From Bacillus sp. AFS037270 (lineage in GTDB: Bacteria > Bacillota > Bacilli > Bacillales_B > DSM-18226), in assembly GCF_002585305.1 (NCBI RefSeq), contig NZ_NUNF01000047.1:1-57715 (forward strand): a stretch of DNA of 57,715 nucleotides, in the 5' to 3' direction. This document shows, in pieces, positions 1 to 8,410 of the stretch. Below the pieces are notes generated by a model. The model saw only the letters and a list, made by a program, of their open reading frames with translations, had not been told where the DNA came from and did not search any database. The position numbers and the translations under genes were made by a program. How positions within the stretch are numbered: position 1 is the first letter of the stretch; each line of letters begins with the position of its first letter.

Positions 1-42
1 ATTGTTAATAAAAAAATGCCGCCGGTTAGGATGACGCAAAAG

Positions 43-619
43 TTACCGCTTAATCTTGCTCGTCTTATTCAATTTGCCTGTTATCTGATTCATTGCGCAA
101 TACTTTTCGTGCAGATTAATGAGCGATTCTTTCGATAATGTGTATATTGTAGCAGAACGGGAAAGTCCGGATGGCAGAGCAATAATTGCAAGTGCCGTAA
201 ATCTCCTCCTGATTCCAAGAGCATAGTCGCAGCAGTATGGCGGAATAGATGCGGATGCATATTCTTAGTTATACCGGCCTTCTAAACGTAGCCATTCGTT
301 GCAGGCCTAGCGCTTCACTTATTCGACTCAAAGAATCGATTAAATAATTCATTAGCACATAATCGTGAAACTCCGCATTCTGGCGCTGATTAGGCACGTT
401 AAGCTTCCTTTTTAATTCAGCAGCGGTAAGTTCCACTATTTCCTATTCGGGCTCATTGAGGTTCTTAAATGCCATCCATTGGTTGCTTCCGATTAAGCCT
501 TCCTCTTGCAAACACTTAAACTTAACGCGCAATGTCTTGAGCCGCGTATTAATCGTAGATGGCGATAATCCTACTGTCATTGATTCGTTGGGCTTAAACT
601 TATGATCCTCGAATTTCAT
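43..619 (-). pseudogene. decayed tyrosine recombinase (XerC/XerD-type integrase)
   Basis: Read on the minus strand from an ATG at 619, this stretch gives a core-binding-like segment, then an in-frame stop near residue 61 (about position 437), then a segment containing SLSRISEALGLQ. After a frame change it continues with HPHLFRHTAATMLLESGG, the box carrying the HxxR residues of tyrosine recombinases. A degraded version of the usual LGH-x-YTH end follows (LLLCHPD...YTHY), and a second frame change leads to a C-terminal tail that stops at 43-45. One stop and at least two frameshifts mean the protein cannot be made. It is probably the relic of an integrated element, and no partner genes remain. 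The family call rests on the RHT and YTH-like motifs and is fairly secure; the exact subfamily is not. Confidence 0.75.
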
Positions 620-937
620 CCATTATCACGCGTATAAATGATGAAATTGCGATTGGTCTCCTTGGATATATCCTAAATTGAGCGCTTTATGTTGTGATAT
701 TCTACTATTATTGAATATTATTATGTTGTTTTAAATAAAAACGGCAGAAGATCCCTATTATTTAGGATGTTGGAGATTGTAATGCCCCCCTCAAGTCCAC
801 AGTTAACTCTAGAAAAATGGAGAAGAGCCCATAAATCATTATGTAGAAGAGGTATTCCAGTATTAAATTCATCATAGTAATTATGTAAAACGACTAATTA
901 TCTAGATAAATAGGTAATAATTATGGAGGGAATCGAG
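620..937. other. intergenic region upstream of the P450 gene
   Basis: This AT-rich region has no convincing gene. A 31-codon open stretch starts at ATG 781 with a GGAG eleven bases upstream, but it has no recognisable relative and I do not call it. The P450 promoter is probably here, but I could not fix the -10 and -35 boxes with confidence. Confidence 0.4.
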
Positions 938-2119
938 ATGGAGAAACAAATGAGCTATGGACTGATCGTGCGGCCAAGAGGGAGGGATGAAACAAACTCA
1001 CCTTATGATTGGTTTAAAAAAATGCGAAAAAATGCTCCGATTGCTTTTGACCCAGAACGAAATTGCTGGGACGTGTTTTGTTATGACGATGTCCAAATGG
1101 TTTTACAAAATTACAAGCAATTTAGTTCAAATCGGAATAGTCCTTTTCCAACGTTAATAGATTTGGATCCTCCTACCCACCGAAGATATCGCAATCTTGT
1201 CAGTCAGGCATTTACACCAAAAGCGGTTCAAGAACTTGCACCAAGAATTACAGCAATAACACAAGAATTATTAACTTCGCTAAAAGGAAAATGCGAGATT
1301 GATATTGAAGAAGATATCGCATACCCCCTTCCAGTAATCGTGATTGCGGAAATGCTAGGAGTACCAAGCGAAGATCGAGACATGTTTAAAGAATGGTCTG
1401 ATATTGTTGTATCGGGAACACAAACCTTATCTCCTGAGGAAATGAATCAGTTACTGGCGTTGCGCGGGAAAGCAATGTTTGACCTACGATCATATTTCCA
1501 CAAAATAGTGGCAGACCGGAGGATTGAGCCCAGAAACGATATTATATCCACTTTAATTACTGCTGAAGTCGATGGAGAGAAGTTATCTATAGATGAGTTG
1601 CTAAGTTTTTGCTTTCTTCTTCTTGTAGCTGGGAATGAAACCACCACCAATCTTATTACTAATACAATGCATACTCTGTTTGAGCATCCTAACATCCTAA
1701 ACCAATTATATAGAGATAATACCCTTGTATCTGCCGCCATTGAAGAAGCCCTGCGCTATTCCTCTCCTGTTCACAGTATGAATCGCTTCGTCACAGAAGA
1801 TATTAATTTTAAAGGGATGAATCTGAAAAAAGGGCAAGAGGTGATGGCCTGGATCGGCTCTGCCAATAGGGACGAAAACGTATTTGACAAACCAGATGAG
1901 TTTGACATCCTTCGCTCTCCAAATCATTATCTTTCTTTTGGAGCAGGTGTTCACTTTTGTCTGGGTTCACAGCTTGCAAAATTAGAAGCGAAAATATGCA
2001 TGACAGAAATGCTAAAGGCTCTGCCGAGTATGAGATTGGATACTACCAAAGAGATTCAAATGATCCCTAGTACGTTAGTGTACGGATATAAAGATCTTCC
2101 TGTCATTGTAGGATCCTAA
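938..2119 (+). CDS. cytochrome P450 monooxygenase
   Basis: This is a soluble bacterial class I type cytochrome P450 of 393 residues, the usual length. The I-helix oxygen-activation motif is visible as LLLVAGNETTTN near residue 230, the ExxR motif lies in EEALRYSSP near residue 270, and the heme loop FGAGVHFCLG carries the cysteine ligand at about residue 341. There is no signal peptide or membrane anchor. An earlier ATG exists at 923, but the GGAGGG at 925-930 sits seven bases before the ATG at 938, so I take 938 as the start. The protein resembles the CYP107/CYP109 group of Bacillus, which hydroxylates fatty acids, terpenoids or steroids, but the substrate cannot be read from sequence. No ferredoxin or reductase gene is adjacent, so electrons must come from elsewhere. 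Confidence 0.93.
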   Translation: MEKQMSYGLIVRPRGRDETNSPYDWFKKMRKNAPIAFDPERNCWDVFCYDDVQMVLQNYKQFSSNRNSPFPTLIDLDPPTHRRYRNLVSQAFTPKAVQELAPRITAITQELLTSLKGKCEIDIEEDIAYPLPVIVIAEMLGVPSEDRDMFKEWSDIVVSGTQTLSPEEMNQLLALRGKAMFDLRSYFHKIVADRRIEPRNDIISTLITAEVDGEKLSIDELLSFCFLLLVAGNETTTNLITNTMHTLFEHPNILNQLYRDNTLVSAAIEEALRYSSPVHSMNRFVTEDINFKGMNLKKGQEVMAWIGSANRDENVFDKPDEFDILRSPNHYLSFGAGVHFCLGSQLAKLEAKICMTEMLKALPSMRLDTTKEIQMIPSTLVYGYKDLPVIVGS

Positions 2120-2769
2120 GTAAAAAGTGAACGAGAAAAAACAACCAACCATTCAACAGCAGTTTAAGGTGGCGCTATATCTAAAAGTTTTATGATCTAC
2201 TTAAACATAATAAAAATAGGATTCAAGATATCTAATGAATTAGGAGGAAAAGGCTGCCTTGAAAACCAAACAGGTAGTTGATCTTCTTTTGTAAAATCCC
2301 TTTAATCGGTGACTTTAGAAACCCCTGGGACGGTTCTACTAAAGATTTAGTGCCTATCGACTATGTCAGGGTATTAATTATAATCTAATCGATAGTTTAC
2401 AAATAATTCCAAATAAAAAAACAGAAAGGAATATATTAACTTTCTGAAAGTGCAGAAGACACTCTTTTTTCGTCTTATAACGTATCTACACCTAAAATGA
2501 GGGCAACCCTAGTTAAAACTATGCCCTTTTAAAATTAATAATTTATTAAGGTTAATAAGTTAAGATACAAGCATAGTGAAAGGCTTTTTCACTGACCCCC
2601 TTTGTTAATATATTTTTTTTGAGACCCTTAAGCATTGATCTTAGGGGTTATTTTTTCCCCACCAGCTGGGGAACTGAATCGACTCCACTAAACGAGACAA
2701 AAAAATTAAGGGCAAGTAGACTCATTGCTAAATCAGAGCATACTGCTTATTAGTATAAGAGATCAGTAC
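2120..2769. other. intergenic region with hairpins after the P450 gene
   Basis: No gene is visible. A 7-bp hairpin at 2422-2446 is preceded by a run of A on the plus strand, so it would act as a terminator for leftward transcription, perhaps from the thiolase remnant. A second hairpin at 2624-2648 is followed by TATTTTTT and would terminate rightward transcription. Confidence 0.45.
2624..2656 (+). terminator. Rho-independent terminator
   Basis: ACCCTTAAG pairs with CTTAGGGGT (one G-U pair) across a seven-base loop and is followed by TATTTTTT. It lies 500 bases after the P450 gene and is the first strong rightward stop after it. Confidence 0.6.
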
Positions 2770-3165
2770 TAGACACCCATATGATAGTTATTGAAGGCAC
2801 ACCATAGTCCAACGTGAATCATGCTGTCCACCAATTTCTGATCTCCCAACTTGAAGCCATCGCGAGCCCCTCTAAGCAAGATAGGAGACTAGCTCATATT
2901 TTCCATTCCCCTGCAAGAATAGCTTGTCTTGCAAGATAAACCGCTTTCAGTCCAGAACCGCAAACCTTTTTAATCGTAAGGGCGGATACCTCATGGGGAA
3001 AACCAGCAGCAGAAGCAGCTTGTCTTGCTGGGTTTTGCTCAAGTCTAGCTTGTAAGACATTCCCCATAATGACTTCATCCACCTGAGTACCGTTGATTCC
3101 AGCTTTTTCAATGGCTCCTTTGATAACTATTCCACCTAATGTTGTTGCCGGAACATTATTTTAAA
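2770..3165 (-). pseudogene. decayed thiolase (acetyl-CoA acetyltransferase)
   Basis: On the minus strand the segment [16 protein letters not shown] is followed by [11 protein letters not shown] and [16 protein letters not shown], which is the thiolase N-terminal domain with the nucleophilic cysteine in VCGSGLK. Upstream sequence in the same frame also fits ([15 protein letters not shown]). After the alanine-rich helix a short deletion breaks the frame. The reading then resumes as [25 protein letters not shown] and [19 protein letters not shown], again plainly thiolase. Only about the first third of a 390-residue enzyme remains, so the gene is dead. Its neighbour at 3213 is a phasin-like gene, so it may once have supplied acetoacetyl-CoA for polyhydroxybutyrate, but a fatty-acid-oxidation thiolase is equally possible. 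Confidence 0.85.
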
Positions 3166-3212
3166 CTTCCACTAACGCTTCTAATAAAAAAGAACAGCGA
3201 AAATCCGCTGTT

Positions 3213-3725
3213 CTACTTAAACAAATTAAATGCCATTTTTGTGTTGGATTCAATTAAATCCGTAAATCCTTTTTGTGCAGTTTTAAATTGATTTAAAGCC
3301 TCAACACGGATCTTTTTTTGCTGTTCGATATGATTTTTATATGATTGTTGGAACTGCTCTTGTGACTGATTTAATAAATTTAAACTTTCTTTGTATGGAG
3401 TAGAGGTTAACTGTTGAACACGGTTATTTATTTCATCTAGTTGAGCATTCCACTTTTCGAAAGTTTGGCTTGCTTGTTCACCAGAAACTGTTTCAACATT
3501 TTTCTTTGCATAATCACGAACTTCTTCAATTAATTTTTTCTGTTGTTCCTGGATAAAGTCCATACCGCCAGCAATTTTCTCCAATGATTCTTTTTGTGTT
3601 GTAAATGCTTGAAGCAAAAGATTTTCTATTTCTACTTGAGAAGCGGTCACCTTGTCCAAACTGTTTGTCCAAATGTTTAATAGGGATTCACCAAAATTAG
3701 TAATGAACTCATTGTTTAATTCCAT
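3213..3725 (-). CDS. phasin-like polyhydroxyalkanoate granule protein (PhaP type)
   Basis: This is a 170-residue, highly charged and glutamine-rich protein with no signal peptide or membrane segment. It is predicted to be almost entirely helical with heptad-like spacing. The pattern (DKVTASQVEIENLLLQAF near the start, SGEQASQTFEKWNAQLDEI in the middle, then a long QEQFQQSYKNHIEQQKKIR helix) resembles Bacillus PhaP phasins, which coat polyhydroxyalkanoate granules. The start is the ATG at 3725, nine bases after AGGAGG; the TTG at 3734 touches that site and is rejected. The thiolase remnant downstream supports a storage-polymer context, and a PHB-depolymerase-family gene lies at 50.5 kb. The assignment is from composition and fold pattern, so a generic coiled-coil protein remains possible. 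Confidence 0.6.
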   Translation of the reverse strand: MELNNEFITNFGESLLNIWTNSLDKVTASQVEIENLLLQAFTTQKESLEKIAGGMDFIQEQQKKLIEEVRDYAKKNVETVSGEQASQTFEKWNAQLDEINNRVQQLTSTPYKESLNLLNQSQEQFQQSYKNHIEQQKKIRVEALNQFKTAQKGFTDLIESNTKMAFNLFK

Positions 3726-3753
3726 TATAAACAACCTCCTAATTAATATATAA

Positions 3754-3875
3754 CCATATATGTAAATTACACCTATGTGATAATCTTGTCAAATAAATAT
3801 TATTTAAAGATTGAAAATAAAAATAAGAATAATCAATACAATATCAAATATAACAAGATTATCATATACATATAT
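3754..3875. promoter_or_regulatory. inverted-repeat region upstream of the phasin-like gene
   Basis: GATAATCTTGT at 3780-3790 recurs as its exact reverse complement, ACAAGATTATC, about 60 bases further on near 3850-3860. A CATATATGTA block sits outside the left arm and a related CATATACATATATG block sits next to the right arm. The arrangement looks like a paired operator for the phasin-like gene. In Bacillus, phaP genes are controlled by the DNA-binding protein PhaQ, but which regulator acts here is unknown. Confidence 0.4.
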
Positions 3876-4702
3876 GTTGATGAAATCATATTAAACAATG
3901 TTATCATTGAAATAATTTTACCAGATGTCATTCTGTGCCGACTATAATTTACAGCTCTTAAATATAGGTGATTAATAATCTATTAGAAATAAAACAAGCC
4001 CTTTCATGTGAGAAGGGCTTAATATTTTTTATTGTTTTTATTTACATGATTTATATCACTATTTCTTTACCTTTTAATAGAATCCTTCAAGCAACAAGTT
4101 ATGTTGCGCCACCCATTGCTCGTATCAGTCCACTTCCAGAACCTGAGGAATATCATATTTTTCTAAGTACCGATGGGCTTTTGATAAGAAGAATACAGCA
4201 CCCTATGAGTAAAAGGAAATTAAGAAACATAATATTTTCATTGAGTAAAATACCTAGAGCAACTATGCTTAAAAAGATTTTCAAGAATGGTAACAAACTG
4301 CCTTAAGCCAAGGGACAAAGTAAATATAGAACCAGCCGTCTGCATGAAATATGGCGACTGAAAACAAAAAGGCTGTAAAATGCACATCAAATACCGCTAG
4401 AATGATAAGAAGTGAAGCGCCTTGAAAATGAAGTGTGTCAAAGTTATTTGGGTCTAACATATCTGGAGAGCAAACGGGTAGTAGAGGAAATAAAAACCTT
4501 TCTTAGCTGATATGTTCAACATTATTAAAAATAACTTATATGTTAATATATAAGTTATATTGACATATTAATTAAAATATATATAGAAATATATTTTAAT
4601 TAATATTATAAAACATAGATGGGATTAATAATTAATTTTAATTTGATTAATTTACCAACTTACCAAATAGCATTGGTAGCAAGCAATACGGCAAGTTCAA
4701 AG
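3876..4702. other. long AT-rich intergenic region, no clear gene
   Basis: A 112-codon open frame at 3968-4306 starts with GTG and lacks a ribosome binding site; I do not believe it is a gene. A short coding-like scrap (frame containing TYLESKRVVEEIKTF, about 4415-4505) may be a relic of a mobile element. Two perfect A/T-only palindromes follow at 4531-4606 and are listed separately. Confidence 0.4.
4531..4606. repeat. two adjacent perfect A/T palindromes
   Basis: ATAACTTATAT at 4531-4541 is repeated as its exact complement at 4548-4558 around a six-base spacer. Seven bases later an 18-base arm (4565-4582, A and T only) is matched perfectly by 4589-4606, again with a six-base spacer. Neither is followed by a T tract typical of a terminator. 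They could extrude as cruciforms or mark an element end. Confidence 0.7.
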
Positions 4703-5037
4703 TCCAATTATCTTTCCATCCACAACGCTGCGAATGGAGGAGGCTACCTCCTCACTCGGCCTGTCCTTCACTAATAAATCTCGTTCATCATCTTTTAATG
4801 GACGTTGAAAATAACCATTACTTGCAAATGTTGTTATAAAAATTACTTTGCATCCCCGCTCTTTTAGACATATCTATATCCATGATACAAACTTCCGGCT
4901 GTAATTGGTGAACAAGAGTGAGTGCCTCTTCTCCATCCTCGCCTGCCCCACCACTTCCTTATCATCTTCAAAATTCAGTAGGGAACTATTTCCTCTAACA
5001 GCTTTTCCTAATCCTCTGCAATTACAATTCGAATCAT
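4703..5037 (-). pseudogene. decayed DesR-type response regulator receiver domain
   Basis: The minus strand from an ATG at 5037 begins MIRIVIAED, a receiver-domain start with the acidic pocket. With several frame changes it continues through SLLNFEDDKEVVGQA, EDGEEALTLVHQLQPEVCIM, an aspartate-containing DID, then KVIFITTFASNGYFQRPLK and LLVKD followed by SEEVASSIRSVVDGK. This order and wording match DesR, the thermosensing response regulator that induces the fatty acid desaturase in Bacillus. At least four frameshifts and stops occur, and the DNA-binding domain is absent. No desK or des gene is nearby, so this is an isolated relic. Confidence 0.75.
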
Positions 5038-5214
5038 TTAAGTTCTCTCGTTTTTCTGTCGGCCACTATTAAGCAAAGATTGCCCTTATATTTATTAAGG
5101 ATTATTAAGGGGAGTCAACCATAGATGGAGTTCAGGTGTAACTTCTTTGGAAATACTATTTCCAGCTAAAGATTTGACGTCTTTAAAGCCGACAAAATTC
5201 TAGTTTTCCTATCC

Positions 5215-5453
5215 CATAGGCGGAAACAGAGTGTCTGCGAGCTTGAAGTAAGGAATATCGTTAAACGTTTTTTAAACGAAGCTTATTATTGTGTTAAATT
5301 AGGTTTACCTAATGATATGTTGTTCGGACATTATGCTTTAACCAAACACTTTAGAAAATACTTAAAGGATTCTCCTGAATTCGTAAATATACAAATTCCA
5401 CTTTCCTACTGCAGAGCAAGAAAACTATCGTTGAATACATTTTTTATCCGTTA
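5215..5453 (+). other. unrecognised short open stretch before rpoA
   Basis: One frame reads without stops for about 80 codons to a TAA at 5451-5453. It contains ELEVRNIVKRFLNEAYY, LGLPNDMLFGHYALTKHF and RKYLKDSPEF, which has protein-like composition, but there is no start codon with a ribosome binding site. It could be the tail of a lost gene. I do not recognise the family. Confidence 0.25.
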
Positions 5454-5470
5454 AACTAGCATTCCTCATA

Positions 5471-5499
5471 TTACTTAGAGTATATTAACTAAATATAAT
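5471..5499 (+). promoter_or_regulatory. probable sigma-A promoter of the orphan rpoA gene
   Basis: A perfect -10 box TATAAT lies at 5494-5499, preceded after 17 bases by TTACTT at 5471-5476, a weak -35 box. The gene's AAGGAG sits at about 5526-5531, twelve bases before the ATG. The gene therefore appears to have its own promoter instead of riding on a ribosomal-protein operon. Confidence 0.55.
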
Positions 5500-5542
5500 G
5501 GTTGTTTTTGGTGTTTATGAGTAAAAGGAGTGTATAATTCGG

Positions 5543-6490
5543 ATGTTAAAAATTGAAGTGCCAAGAATTGAAAAGGTTATGATTAGTGAGGATGCCAAGT
5601 ATGGAAAGTTTGTCGTTGAACCACTCATGCGAGGATTTGGAACGACACTTGGCAACTCATTACGTCGCATCCTTTTATCTTCACTCCCCGGTGCCGCTGT
5701 CACTTCCATACAAATAGATGGGGTGCAGAATGAATTTTCAACTATTGATGGGATAGAAGAGGATGTAACAACTATCATTTTGAACATAAAAAAATTATCT
5801 ATGAATATTCTCTCTGACGATGAGAAAGAATTGATGATCGATGTACATAGAACCGGTACAATAACAGCTGCTGATCTTTCTCATGATAGTGATGTAGAGA
5901 TCTTAATCCCCGATTTGCATCTTGCTACCCTTAAAGAAATTGTACATTTTAGAATGCGCCTAACTGCAAAACGTGGACGTGGTTATGTTCCTGCAGAGCA
6001 AAACAAACGTGATGGCCTTCAATTAGGAGTCATACCAATAGATTCAATCTATACACCGGTTACACGTGCCAGTTATTTAGTTGAGAACACTCGTGTAGGT
6101 CAATTGGTTAGTTTTGAAAGGTTATATTTTGAAGTTTGGACAGATGGGAGTTTAGGGCCCAGCGAAGCCATTTCTGAAAGTGCAAAAGTGTTTAAGGAAC
6201 ATCTTTCTATTTTAGTAGGACTTAATCCTGAATTACAAGATAGCCAAATTATGTTGGAAAGAGTAGAAGTTTCAAAAGAAAAAGAAATTCTTAACCTGAC
6301 TATTGAGGATTTAGATCTTTCTGTTCGTTCTTTTAACAGTCTAAAACGCAATGGGATTAATACGATTCATGACTTAGCTAATAAGTCCGAAGAAGATATA
6401 AGAAAATTACGCAACTTAGGACAAAAATCTTTAAAAGAGATCATAGATAAATTAGAAAGTTTGGGTATAATCGTACGCAAAGATGATTAA
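5543..6490 (+). CDS. rpoA: DNA-directed RNA polymerase alpha subunit, orphan paralogue
   Basis: This is a full-length 315-residue alpha subunit. The N-terminal dimerisation domain keeps the [15 protein letters not shown] block (arginines at 41-42), and the middle keeps [13 protein letters not shown] and [12 protein letters not shown]. The C-terminal domain keeps [16 protein letters not shown] and [11 protein letters not shown]. The DNA- and activator-contacting residues of the alpha C-terminal domain are present (R262, N265, G293, K295, S296), with glutamine at 294 where many alphas have lysine. The start is fixed by alignment with the usual MIEIEKPKIE start and by a Shine-Dalgarno site. The housekeeping rpoA of Bacillus lies between rpsK and rplQ, and neither is present here. 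By memory this protein is clearly diverged from B. subtilis RpoA, especially at residues 95-125 and 200-240. It is most likely an additional alpha subunit under its own promoter. Confidence 0.95.
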   Translation: MLKIEVPRIEKVMISEDAKYGKFVVEPLMRGFGTTLGNSLRRILLSSLPGAAVTSIQIDGVQNEFSTIDGIEEDVTTIILNIKKLSMNILSDDEKELMIDVHRTGTITAADLSHDSDVEILIPDLHLATLKEIVHFRMRLTAKRGRGYVPAEQNKRDGLQLGVIPIDSIYTPVTRASYLVENTRVGQLVSFERLYFEVWTDGSLGPSEAISESAKVFKEHLSILVGLNPELQDSQIMLERVEVSKEKEILNLTIEDLDLSVRSFNSLKRNGINTIHDLANKSEEDIRKLRNLGQKSLKEIIDKLESLGIIVRKDD

Positions 6491-6600
6491 AATTCACCAT
6501 TATTTTCCTTGTGAATTCCCACTAAAGCAAAAGTTCTCAGGTACATTGAAGAAGGTACCAATGGGAAGTAGTTATAAATGATTATTCTCTTATATTCAAA

Positions 6601-6644
6601 TGCAGTATGTAGGCGATAATTAGTATGATTACCTACATACTGCA
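6601..6644. repeat. perfect 13-bp inverted repeat
   Basis: TGCAGTATGTAGG at 6601-6613 is matched exactly by its complement at 6632-6644 across an 18-base spacer. No T tract follows, so it is not a normal terminator. It lies between the orphan rpoA and the terminator at 6686 and could be an operator or the stem of a structured RNA. Confidence 0.6.
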
Positions 6645-6685
6645 AGGAAGGCGCAATTATGGTTTTTAAAAAACTTCCTGTTTTG

Positions 6686-6736
6686 AAAAAAATGAATGAA
6701 AGACCCCAAAATAATTTGGTCTTTCATTCATTTTTT
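6686..6736. terminator. strong bidirectional terminator
   Basis: A stem of about 19 base pairs (AAATGAATGAAAGACC with GGTCTTTCATTCATTT, extended by A and T runs) surrounds a short loop. It has poly-A before and poly-T after, so it can stop transcripts from both the rpoA side and the leftward glt operon. Confidence 0.85.
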
Positions 6737-6765
6737 CATACGACTAATTATTATTATTTAATACC

Positions 6766-6830
6766 AGTAGTGAATAGCACGCAACATGTGTAGAGTGTGA
6801 GTTTATATAACCTAAGCAAATAACAGTCTT
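6766..6830. repeat. dispersed repeat, copy 1 (downstream of gltD)
   Basis: A segment containing AGTGAATAGCAC and CAACATGTGTAGAGTGT resembles the segment at 13323-13388 over about 65 bases. Both copies lie in the same orientation shortly after a terminator hairpin, on either side of the glt operon. I do not recognise the repeat. Confidence 0.5.
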
Positions 6831-6922
6831 TAAACTACTTATTAAAGCTAATAAATGAAAATGTGTGACTACTATTAAGATAATACCTGGGTAGACATTT
6901 TAGTTCTAATTAATGTACTATT

Positions 6923-8407
6923 CTAAGGTAAATTCGTTTCATCCATTAAATATCGATCACACTCCCTAGCAGCACCTCTTCCTTCATTAATAGCCCAGAC
7001 GATAAGACTTTGACCACGACGAATATCACCGGCAGCAAAAACCCCTTCGATATTTGTTTTATATTTTCCATACTCAGCTTTTACATTTGATCGATTATCA
7101 GTCTCGACGTTCATTTTTTGAAGTAAATCCTGCTCTGGACCACTAAATCCAATCGCGAGTAATACTAACTGAGCAGGCCAGATTTTTTCTGTACCAGGAA
7201 TTTCTTTTCGAATTCGCAGCCCATTTTCATCGGTTGTAGTTTCAACGTTAATGGTATGAATTTCTTTGACATTGCCAAACTCATCCCCTACAAACTTTTT
7301 CGTCATCACGGCATAGGCTCGAGGATCTTCACCAAATGTGGCTGCGGCTTCTTTTTGGCCATACTCCACTCGATGGATAACGGGCCATTGCGGCCATGGA
7401 TTATCATCTTCCCGAACTTCGCCCTTTTTCTGATAAATATCAAATTGTGTTAAGCTTTTGCATTTATGACGTACAGAAGTAGCCAAACAATCTACACCTG
7501 TATCCCCACCGCCAATGACAACCACATCTTTGTCTTTTGCGGATATATACTCACCGTTCTCAAGGTTGGAATCCAATAAACTTTTTGTATTGGCATGAAG
7601 AAAATCCATGGCAAAATGGATTCCTTTCAGCTCTCTTCCTTCTACTTGTATATCACGATGTTTTGTTGCACCGCCGCATAGAACGATCGCATCAAATTCC
7701 GATTGTAACTTAGTAATGGGATAGTCCTTGCCCACGTCTGTATTTGTTACGAAGGTAATCCCCTCTTCTTTAAGAATATTGACCCTTCTCTCAACAACAG
7801 AATAAGGAAGCTTCATTTCAGGTATCCCATAGGTTAAGAGACCCCCAACACGATCATGACGCTCAAAAACAGTGACATGGTGTCCCGCTTTATTAAGTTG
7901 GGCTGCACAAGCCAATCCTGCTGGACCCGAACCAACAACTGTAACCTTTTTATCCGTCCGAGTCTTTGGAGGCTCTGGTTTCACCCAACCTTCCTTAAAG
8001 CCTCGATTAATGATTTCCAGCTCAATTGTCCGGATGGCAACCGGTGACTCATTAATTCCAAGGACACAAGCTCCTTCACACGGGGCCGGACAAGCTAGTC
8101 CGGTGAATTCTGGAAAGTTATTCATTTTATGCTCTCGCTTAAGGGCTTCCTCCCATTGGCCTTGGTAAATTAAATCATTCCACTCCGGTATAAGGTGATG
8201 TACGGGACAACCTGTAGTCATCCCGCTTATCATAATACCCGTATGACAAGTTGGAATCCCGCAATCCATGCAACGAGCACCTTGTTCTTTTAATTCATGT
8301 TCTTCAAGAGGTAACGTATAAACATCCCAATCATCCGTTCGTGTCTTAGGGTCCCGTTCGTGCCTTGATTGGCGTTCGTAGTCCATAAAACCAGTTGGTT
8401 TTCCCAT
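6923..8407 (-). CDS. gltD: glutamate synthase small subunit (GltD/GltB-type)
   Basis: The 494-residue small subunit of NADPH-dependent glutamate synthase passes electrons from NADPH through FAD and iron-sulfur clusters to the large subunit. The N-terminus shows the cysteine clusters CMDCGIPTCH, GCPVHHLIPEW and CPAPCEGACVLGI that bind the [4Fe-4S] centres. An FAD-binding VVGSGPAGLACAAQL lies near residue 155, the nucleotide site VVVIGGGDTGVDC near 300, and the closing GVFAAGDIRRGQSLIVWAI near 460. It starts three bases after gltB ends, with GGGAGGGTGA inside the end of gltB, so the two are translationally coupled. In B. subtilis the pair is called gltA-gltB; I use the enteric symbols. Confidence 0.96.
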   Translation of the reverse strand: MGKPTGFMDYERQSRHERDPKTRTDDWDVYTLPLEEHELKEQGARCMDCGIPTCHTGIMISGMTTGCPVHHLIPEWNDLIYQGQWEEALKREHKMNNFPEFTGLACPAPCEGACVLGINESPVAIRTIELEIINRGFKEGWVKPEPPKTRTDKKVTVVGSGPAGLACAAQLNKAGHHVTVFERHDRVGGLLTYGIPEMKLPYSVVERRVNILKEEGITFVTNTDVGKDYPITKLQSEFDAIVLCGGATKHRDIQVEGRELKGIHFAMDFLHANTKSLLDSNLENGEYISAKDKDVVVIGGGDTGVDCLATSVRHKCKSLTQFDIYQKKGEVREDDNPWPQWPVIHRVEYGQKEAAATFGEDPRAYAVMTKKFVGDEFGNVKEIHTINVETTTDENGLRIRKEIPGTEKIWPAQLVLLAIGFSGPEQDLLQKMNVETDNRSNVKAEYGKYKTNIEGVFAAGDIRRGQSLIVWAINEGRGAARECDRYLMDETNLP

Positions 8408-8410
8408 CGC

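Noticed and set aside
3968..4306. 112-codon open frame on the plus strand with a hydrophobic start
   Set aside because: GTG start without a ribosome binding site, no recognisable family, and uneven composition; more likely chance in AT-rich DNA.
6659..6793. 44-codon frame with GGAAGG upstream
   Set aside because: Its body is the terminator hairpin and part of a dispersed repeat, so a protein-coding role is doubtful.
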